Origin: DATARH01 sp036273175
Lineage (GTDB): Bacteria > Pseudomonadota > Alphaproteobacteria > ATCC43930 > CGMCC-115725
NCBI GenBank assembly: GCA_036273175.1
Contig: DASUIE010000233.1
Location: 1-12,611, forward strand
Direction of reading: 5' to 3'
Length of the DNA stretch: 12,611 nucleotides
This document shows, piece after piece, positions 7,725 to 12,611 of the stretch. Every line of letters begins with the position of its first letter. Position 1 is the stretch's first letter. Below the pieces are notes generated by a model. That model searched no databases, was not told the DNA's origin, and saw only the letters and a program-made list of their open reading frames with translations. A program made the position numbers and the translations under genes.

Positions 7725-8813
7725 ATGACACGCTCATGGATCCACCACACGCGCGGACGGTTCGTGCGCCAGGCCCGGGTCGGGCTGGGCGATCTCCGGG
7801 AGGAGCACCTCTCCCGCCAGGGCTTCGCCGGGCCGGTGGCGATGGTCTACCGCACCGAGGGGCCGAACGAGGTCGTGCGGGTCGAGGGCGAGTACCGCCG
7901 CCGCGAAATCGACAGCGCCGATGTCGTTTCGTCCGACGCGAGCGATCCGCGCGGCTCCTGGCAGGTGCTGCTGTCGAACGGCGACGTCGCGGTCGCGGTT
8001 AGCCGGCGGCGCCAGGCGATGCCCTACCGCTTCCGCAACCTCGACGGCGATCTCCTCTATTTCGCCCATCGCGGCAGCGGCGCCTTCGCGACCGAGTTCG
8101 GGCCGATCGCCTACGGGCCGGGCGACTATGTCTACCTGCCGAAATCGACGACCTACCGCCACCTTCCCGACCCGGGCGACAGTCTCCTGCTCGTCGTCGA
8201 GTCGCCGCGCCCGATCCGCCTTACCGAGCACGAGCAGGTCGGCCGCCACACGCCGATCGACCCGACCGTGCTCGACGTCCCGGATGTCGCCGATTACGGC
8301 TGGCCGGCGGAGAAGGAATACGAGGTGCGGATCAAGGCGGGCGGCGGCGAAACCTCGATCTGGTATCGCAACGACCCGCTCAAGACGGTCGGCTGGAAGG
8401 GCGACCTCTACCCTTACCGGTTCAACATCGAGAGCATCCTGCCGATCATGTCGAACCGCATTCACCTCGCGCCGTCCTCCTGGGCGACGTTCGAGTCGGA
8501 CGGGTTCGTCGTCGTCAGCTTCGTCCCGCAGATCGCGGTCGCCGATCTCGACGCCGAGGAATTGCCCAGCTACCACCGCAATATCGACATGGACGAGGTG
8601 ATCCTCAGCCACGCCAACGGCGACCCCGGCGGACGGCGGCCCGGCGGGTTCAGCTTCACCCCGCAGGGCATTCTCCATGGCGCCACCGAGGAAGCCCGCG
8701 CCGCCTTTAACGCCAAGCGCAAACCCGGAGACATGCGCAAATGGACCGGCGTCGGCGTTGATACCTACAGGCCGCTCAAGCCGAGCGCCGAATTCGCGCG
8801 GATGACCGAATAG
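7725..8813 (+). CDS. Homogentisate 1,2-dioxygenase-like cupin protein
   Basis: A 362-residue protein resembling homogentisate dioxygenase (HgmA family), the Fe(II) enzyme opening homogentisate to maleylacetoacetate. The N-terminal half has cupin-like strands (GPGDYVYLPKSTTYRHLPD, about 131-149). The C-terminal metal site reads YHRNIDMDEV with H284 and E291, and H318 in GILHGAT, matching the His-Glu-His ligand set of the family. In the classical enzyme the Glu lies 6 residues after the His (YHRNCMSE); here D290 is at +6 and E291 at +7, so the ligand is either. It is shorter than the usual 430-450 residues. I therefore place it in a divergent branch with uncertain substrate. The ATG at 7725 has GGAGGG 6 nt upstream; an ATG two codons earlier is too close to that site. 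Divergent from the hydrolase gene. Confidence 0.78.
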   Translation: MTRSWIHHTRGRFVRQARVGLGDLREEHLSRQGFAGPVAMVYRTEGPNEVVRVEGEYRRREIDSADVVSSDASDPRGSWQVLLSNGDVAVAVSRRRQAMPYRFRNLDGDLLYFAHRGSGAFATEFGPIAYGPGDYVYLPKSTTYRHLPDPGDSLLLVVESPRPIRLTEHEQVGRHTPIDPTVLDVPDVADYGWPAEKEYEVRIKAGGGETSIWYRNDPLKTVGWKGDLYPYRFNIESILPIMSNRIHLAPSSWATFESDGFVVVSFVPQIAVADLDAEELPSYHRNIDMDEVILSHANGDPGGRRPGGFSFTPQGILHGATEEARAAFNAKRKPGDMRKWTGVGVDTYRPLKPSAEFARMTE

Positions 8814-8900
8814 CGACGATTACGTGCGTCGGAACCGAGGGCTGTCGCCGGCGTTGCCGTAGCCGGGGAGGCTGTCCGCCGAGTGGATCGACGCAGAGAG

Positions 8901-10427
8901 ATGGACGACAATCCAGTTGGCGCCGGCGAGCGGTTTTTCCGCGAGCTGGCCGACAACGCACCGGTCATGATCTGGCGGTCGGGACCCGATAAGCTTTGCG
9001 ACTGGTTCAATCGGCCGTGGCTCGAATTTGTCGGGCGGACGATGGAGCAGGAGCTCGGAAATGGCTGGGCCGAGGGCGTCCATCCCGACGATTTCGAGCG
9101 GTGCCTGGGCATCTATGTGACATCGTTCGATGCGCGCCGGCCGTTTTCGATGACCTATCGCCTGCGTCGGGCCGATGGCGTTTACCGGGAGATTCTCGAC
9201 AACGGCGCGCCGTTCTACCGGTCGGACGAATTCGCCGGCTATTTCGGCAGCTGCATCGACGTCACCGATCGCCAGCTATTCGAGGCGCAGCTGCGGCAGG
9301 CGCACAAAATGGAAGCCCTTGGCAAGCTGACCGGCGGCGTCGCGCACGATTTCAATAATCTGCTGCAGGTGATCGGCGGCAATCTCGAATTGCTGACGGC
9401 CGATGTCGCCGGCAACGAGCGCGCGGCGACGCGCCTGGAGATCGCGCTGCAGGCGGTTTGGCGCGGTTCGAAGCTGGCAAGCCAGCTTCTCGCGTATGCC
9501 CGCCTCCAGCCGCTGTCGCCTAAGGTGGTCAATCTCGGCCGGCTGATCCGCGGCACCGACGAGATGGTGCGGCGCGCGCTCGGCTCGGCGATCGAAATCG
9601 AGACCGTGATCGCCAGCGGGCTGTGGAACACCCATGTCGATCCGGTTCAGGTCGAGACCTCGCTGCTCAACCTCGCGGTCAACGCGCGCGACGCGATGAA
9701 CGGACGAGGCCGCCTGACGATCGAGGCCGGCAACGCCGATCTCGACGAGAGCTACGCCGCCCGGCACCCCGACGCCACTCCCGGGCAATATGTGATGCTC
9801 GCGGTCAGCGATACCGGGAGCGGCATCGCGCCGGACATCGTGGAAAAGGTCTTCGACCCGTTCTTCACGACAAAGGAGGAGGGACAAGGTACCGGCCTCG
9901 GCCTCAGCCTGGTGCACGGCTTCGTCAAGCAATCCGGCGGACACGTCGAAATTTGCAGCAACGGCGGCGAGGGAACGACGGTCCGGCTCTATCTGCCGCG
10001 CAGCGCCGGAAGCGAGGACCAGCCGGCCGAACTGGAAAGCGGCCAGGTGATCGGCGGCAGCGAGACCGTGCTCCTGGTCGAGGACGACGAGGACGTGCGC
10101 GCGACCACCGCCGAGATGCTGTCGGGCCTCGGCTACACCGTCTTGCTTGCCAAGGACGCCGATGCGGCCCTCGTCACTCTCGATAGCGCGATCGACATCG
10201 ACCTGTTGTTCACCGACATCGTGATGCCGGGTGCGCTGTCGACGCAGGAACTGGCGCGGCGCGCGCAGCGCACGCTTCCCGGCATCGCGGTGCTGTTCAC
10301 CTCGGGCTACGCCGGCAGCACCGTGCTGCACGGCCGCTTCGACTACGGCGTCCACCTGATCGCCAAGCCCTACACGCGCGAGCAGCTCGACCGAAAACTC
10401 CGCCACGCGCTGGGCAAGCTCGACTAG
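8901..10427 (+). CDS. Soluble PAS hybrid histidine kinase with C-terminal receiver
   Basis: 508 residues, no membrane segment. PAS/PAC about 12-128 (APVMIWRSGPDKLCDWFNRPWLEFVG ... GSCIDVTDRQ), then HisKA with the H-box GVAHDFNNLL, phosphoacceptor H149, HATPase with NARDAM at 261-266, DTGSG at 304-308 and GQGTGLGLS at 328-336, and a REC domain with D395/D396, phosphoacceptor D439, T467 and K489. All signalling residues are present. The VAHDFNNLL type is common in alphaproteobacterial hybrid kinases. It senses a cytoplasmic signal through PAS, ligand unknown. No partner regulator lies next to it; it follows the dioxygenase gene by 87 bp and could be cotranscribed. A GTG at 8883 is possible, but the ATG at 8901 with GAGAG just upstream is favoured. 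Confidence 0.93.
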   Translation: MDDNPVGAGERFFRELADNAPVMIWRSGPDKLCDWFNRPWLEFVGRTMEQELGNGWAEGVHPDDFERCLGIYVTSFDARRPFSMTYRLRRADGVYREILDNGAPFYRSDEFAGYFGSCIDVTDRQLFEAQLRQAHKMEALGKLTGGVAHDFNNLLQVIGGNLELLTADVAGNERAATRLEIALQAVWRGSKLASQLLAYARLQPLSPKVVNLGRLIRGTDEMVRRALGSAIEIETVIASGLWNTHVDPVQVETSLLNLAVNARDAMNGRGRLTIEAGNADLDESYAARHPDATPGQYVMLAVSDTGSGIAPDIVEKVFDPFFTTKEEGQGTGLGLSLVHGFVKQSGGHVEICSNGGEGTTVRLYLPRSAGSEDQPAELESGQVIGGSETVLLVEDDEDVRATTAEMLSGLGYTVLLAKDADAALVTLDSAIDIDLLFTDIVMPGALSTQELARRAQRTLPGIAVLFTSGYAGSTVLHGRFDYGVHLIAKPYTREQLDRKLRHALGKLD

Positions 10428-10447
10428 GCGCTCCTGATCCACCGATT

Positions 10448-10480
10448 GTCATTGCGAGGAGCAAGGCGACGAAGCAATCT
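10448..10480. repeat. Dispersed REP-like repeat (ATTGC...GCAAT)
   Basis: The 33-bp segment begins GTCATTGCGAGGAGCAAGG and ends GACGAAGCAATCT, with ATTGC (10451-10455) paired to GCAAT (10474-10478). Sequences of this type recur in intergenic DNA of many bacteria, including sphingomonads. It lies between the hybrid kinase and the monooxygenase genes, 20 bp after the former's stop, and may act as a transcript-stabilising or terminating hairpin or be a small mobile remnant. Only one copy is in this window. Confidence 0.6.
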
Positions 10481-10511
10481 CGGGCTGAGACGGGGTGAGA
10501 GGAGCGGGTCG

Positions 10512-11771
10512 ATGAAGCTGATGTGGTTCCACCTGATGCCGTACACCGAGCTTCCGGACGATTTCCGCGAGAAGCATCCGTCGGTCTGGGTCGACATCCA
10601 CTCGTCGCTGTTTGATCCGCGGCGCGCGCATCACATGTACAACGACTTCATGGACGAGCTCGAATATGCCGCCGAGTGCGGCTTCGACGCCGTTTGCGTC
10701 AACGAGCATCACTCCAACGGCTATGGGCTGATGCCCAGCCCCAATCTGATCGCCAGCTCCCTCGCCCGGCGTACCACCGACACGGCGATCTGCGTCATGG
10801 GCAACTCGCTCGCGCTCTACAACCCGCCGACACGGGTCGCCGAAGAATTCGCGATGATCGACTGCATCTCGGGCGGGCGGCTGATCGCCGGCTTCCCGGT
10901 CGGGACGCCGATGGACACCTGCTTTGCCTATGGCCAGAACCCGTCGATGCTGCGCGAGCGCTATCTCGAGGCGCACGATCTGGTGATGAAGGCCTGGCAG
11001 GAGAAGGACACTTTCGCCTTCAACGGCCGCTACAACCAGCAGCGCTACGTCAATATCTGGCCGCGGCCGATTCAGCGCCCGCACCCGCCGGTGTGGATCC
11101 CGGGCGGCGGGTCGGTCGAGACCTGGCAGTGGTGCGCGAAGATGGACTACGTCTACGCGTATCTCAGCTACTTCGGCTACAAGGACGGCCAGGCGACGAT
11201 GACCGGCTTCTGGGAGGAGATGAAGCGGCTCGGCAAGGACATGAACCCCTACCGCGCCGGCTTCCTCCAATTCGTCGGCGTCGCCGATAGCCGCGAAGAG
11301 GCGATGAAGCTCTACGCAGAGCCGGCCGAGTATTTCTATGGCCGCTGCCTGCGCGTCGACCCGAAATGGGCGATGCCGCCGGGCTATATCACCGAGGCGA
11401 CGCAGCGCGCCGGCATCCAGGGCCAGATCGGCCGCGCCGCCAGCCTCGACGCCCGCCAGAAGGCCCGCGCCACCACGGAGATGGCCGATATCGTCGATCG
11501 CGGCTACGTGATCGTCGGCTCGCCCGACGAGGTGGTCGAGCAGCTCACCGAGGTCGCGACCAGCCTCAATGTCGGACACCTGATGATGCTGCTGCAATTC
11601 GGCAACATGAACAAGGAGCTGGCCATGTACAACACGCGGCTCTTTGCCGAGAAGGTGCTGCCGAAGCTCCGGCACATCCACGCCGACTGGGAAGACAAGT
11701 GGTGGCCGCAGCCGATGTCGCGCCCCGAGCGGGCCGAATTGCCCGCTTTTTCGGCGCACGCGGCGGAATAG
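10512..11771 (+). CDS. Luciferase-like flavin-dependent monooxygenase (LLM class)
   Basis: A 419-residue cytoplasmic TIM-barrel enzyme of the bacterial luciferase-like family, which uses reduced flavin (FMNH2 or F420H2) and often O2 to oxygenate a substrate. Signs: N-terminal MKLMWFHLMPY strand, DELEYAAECGFDAVCVNEHH at about 48-67, SPNLIASSLARRTTDTAICVMGN about 76-98, RVAEEFAMIDCISGGRLIAGFPVG about 108-131, the long C-terminal helix region, and GSPDEVVEQL before the last barrel strands, all typical of this family. Length is near the upper end of LLM enzymes. The start ATG has GAGGAG about 8 nt upstream; the longer frame would run through the dispersed repeat and is rejected. No flavin reductase is adjacent. 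With the neighbouring hydrolase and dioxygenase, a role in breakdown of an aromatic or heterocyclic compound is inferred; substrate unknown. Confidence 0.9.
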   Translation: MKLMWFHLMPYTELPDDFREKHPSVWVDIHSSLFDPRRAHHMYNDFMDELEYAAECGFDAVCVNEHHSNGYGLMPSPNLIASSLARRTTDTAICVMGNSLALYNPPTRVAEEFAMIDCISGGRLIAGFPVGTPMDTCFAYGQNPSMLRERYLEAHDLVMKAWQEKDTFAFNGRYNQQRYVNIWPRPIQRPHPPVWIPGGGSVETWQWCAKMDYVYAYLSYFGYKDGQATMTGFWEEMKRLGKDMNPYRAGFLQFVGVADSREEAMKLYAEPAEYFYGRCLRVDPKWAMPPGYITEATQRAGIQGQIGRAASLDARQKARATTEMADIVDRGYVIVGSPDEVVEQLTEVATSLNVGHLMMLLQFGNMNKELAMYNTRLFAEKVLPKLRHIHADWEDKWWPQPMSRPERAELPAFSAHAAE

Positions 11772-11785
11772 CCCCCGCGACTTGC

Positions 11786-11855
11786 TGCATTTGTGCACTG
11801 CAAAATTATCGGTGCCGTTCATAAGGTAAGCCTACTATATCCCCCGATAGCTATC
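11786..11855. promoter_or_regulatory. Possible operator region before the transporter gene
   Basis: The 103-bp spacer holds three TGCA motifs (11786-11789, 11794-11797, 11799-11802) within TTTG-N7-CAAA, and a perfect 10-bp palindrome GATAGCTATC at 11846-11855, 19 bp before the transporter start. TACTAT (11833-11838) could be a -10 but no good -35 pairs with it. TGCA-rich sites are bound by several alphaproteobacterial regulators, for example PhaR; nothing here proves one. Confidence 0.3.
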
Positions 11856-11874
11856 CTTGCTGCGGGGTGATGTG

Positions 11875-12611
11875 GTGAGCCTGACCTGGGACCGGCCGCT
11901 GGCATGGCGGCGCAACGCGGCCGCCCGGCGGCAGATCGGCGCCCTGACCCCGCTGCGCATGACGCTGGTCGGCGGCTTGCTGATCGCGGTCGGGCCCTTG
12001 TCGATCAGCCTCTACACCCCGGCGATGACGATGCTGGTCGCCGCGCTTCACACCACCGAAGGCGCGGTGCGGGCGACGATCACGGTCTATCTGTTCGGGT
12101 TTGCCGCGGCGCAGCTTTTATGCGGGCCGCTCTCCGACCGGCTCGGCCGGCGGCCGGTGCTGCTGGCCTGCCTTTCCCTTTACGTCGTCGGGTCGGCGAC
12201 CTGCGCCGAGTCGAGCTCGATCGGGATGCTGATCGGCGGCCGCCTCGTCCAAGGCGTCGGGGCCTGCGCCGGCGTGGCGCTGTCGCGGGTCATGGTCGTC
12301 GACCGGTTCGCCGGCAACGGCGCGGCGCGGATCATCTCGCTGATGAGCCTCATCCTCAGCATCGCCCCCGCCGCCGCCCCGATCCTCGGCGGCGCGCTGA
12401 TCACGGTGACGAGTTGGCGCGTGCTGTTCGCGATGCTGGCAGGGTATGGCCTGTTGCTGCTGGCGCTGGTCTGGTGGTTTCCCGAGACCAACCAGCAACG
12501 CGACCCGCGCGCCACCAAGCTGCGCTCGCTGGCGGTCAATTACGCGATGCTGATCACCTCGAAGGCGTTCATCAGCCAGGTGGTGCTGACCTCGCTGGCG
12601 ATCGGCGGGTT
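11875..12611 (+). CDS. Bcr/CflA-family MFS drug-efflux transporter, truncated by window end
   Basis: The open frame runs from GTG at 11875 (or GTG 11872) to the window edge, 245 codons, with no stop. After a 28-residue basic cytoplasmic N-terminus come TM helices: MTLVGGLLIAVGPLSISLYTPAM (TM1, from residue 29), then TITVYLFGFAAAQLLCGPL, and the MFS motif A GPLSDRLGRR at 84-93, followed by LLACLSLYVVGSATCA, a helix RLVQGVGACAGVALSRVMVVD, and ISLMSLILSIAPAAAPILGGALI. The 'LxPxMxxL' TM1 and the R-x-x-Q-G-x-G TM4 signature are those of the 12-helix drug:H+ antiporter-1 Bcr/CflA group. About the first six helices are present. The alternative ATG at 11959 would give a shorter, also plausible protein. 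It probably exports a toxic compound at the inner membrane; a link to the neighbouring catabolic genes is only suggested by position. Confidence 0.87.
   Translation, partial: MSLTWDRPLAWRRNAAARRQIGALTPLRMTLVGGLLIAVGPLSISLYTPAMTMLVAALHTTEGAVRATITVYLFGFAAAQLLCGPLSDRLGRRPVLLACLSLYVVGSATCAESSSIGMLIGGRLVQGVGACAGVALSRVMVVDRFAGNGAARIISLMSLILSIAPAAAPILGGALITVTSWRVLFAMLAGYGLLLLALVWWFPETNQQRDPRATKLRSLAVNYAMLITSKAFISQVVLTSLAIGG

Noticed and set aside
8814..8832. CGACG...CGTCG inverted repeat after the dioxygenase gene as a terminator
   Set aside because: Only 5 bp, with no T-tract, so it is too weak to call.
10449..11822. 457-codon minus-strand frame opposite the monooxygenase
   Set aside because: Low-complexity His/Arg/Ala/Val composition without motifs; antisense shadow of the LLM gene.

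Overview
This 12.6 kb window has very high GC, and its codon use, gene families and a dispersed 'CATTGCGAGGAGC...GAAGCAATC' repeat fit an alphaproteobacterium, probably Sphingomonadales. That placement is inferred from style; there is no rRNA or other marker to settle it.

Left edge (1-728): a leftward hypothetical gene runs off the window (1-347). Upstream of it is a less GC-rich stretch (about 420-665) packed with perfect local and long-range complementarities. It looks like a large structured RNA on the minus strand and may be mobile-element related (a HEARO/omega-RNA-like element is one candidate).

Signalling block (729-5632): three genes form what looks like a complete LuxQ-LuxU-LuxO-type phosphorelay. 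They are a membrane hybrid histidine kinase with two receiver domains (minus), a divergently transcribed sigma-54 activator of REC-AAA+-Fis type with an intact GAFTGA loop (plus), and a small free-standing Hpt protein (minus) whose stop codon overlaps that of the activator. The hpt start overlaps the stop of a divergent purM gene as ATGA, so a phosphorelay part is translationally coupled to a purine-biosynthesis gene. A strong hairpin with a T-rich tail lies immediately before purM on the same strand, either as the terminator of the preceding hydrolase gene or as a leader attenuator of purM.

Metabolic block (6779-11771): an alpha/beta-hydrolase (minus) is divergent from a homogentisate-dioxygenase-like protein (plus) across a 115-bp spacer holding a 14-bp perfect tandem repeat and an inverted repeat. 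Next come a soluble PAS hybrid histidine kinase with a C-terminal receiver, the dispersed repeat, and a luciferase-like flavin monooxygenase. Together the hydrolase, the ring-cleavage-type dioxygenase and the flavin monooxygenase suggest an uncharacterised aromatic or heterocyclic catabolic module with a sensor gene inside it.

Right edge (11772-12611): a 103-bp spacer with TGCA repeats and a GATAGCTATC palindrome precedes a Bcr/CflA-type MFS drug-efflux transporter cut by the window end.
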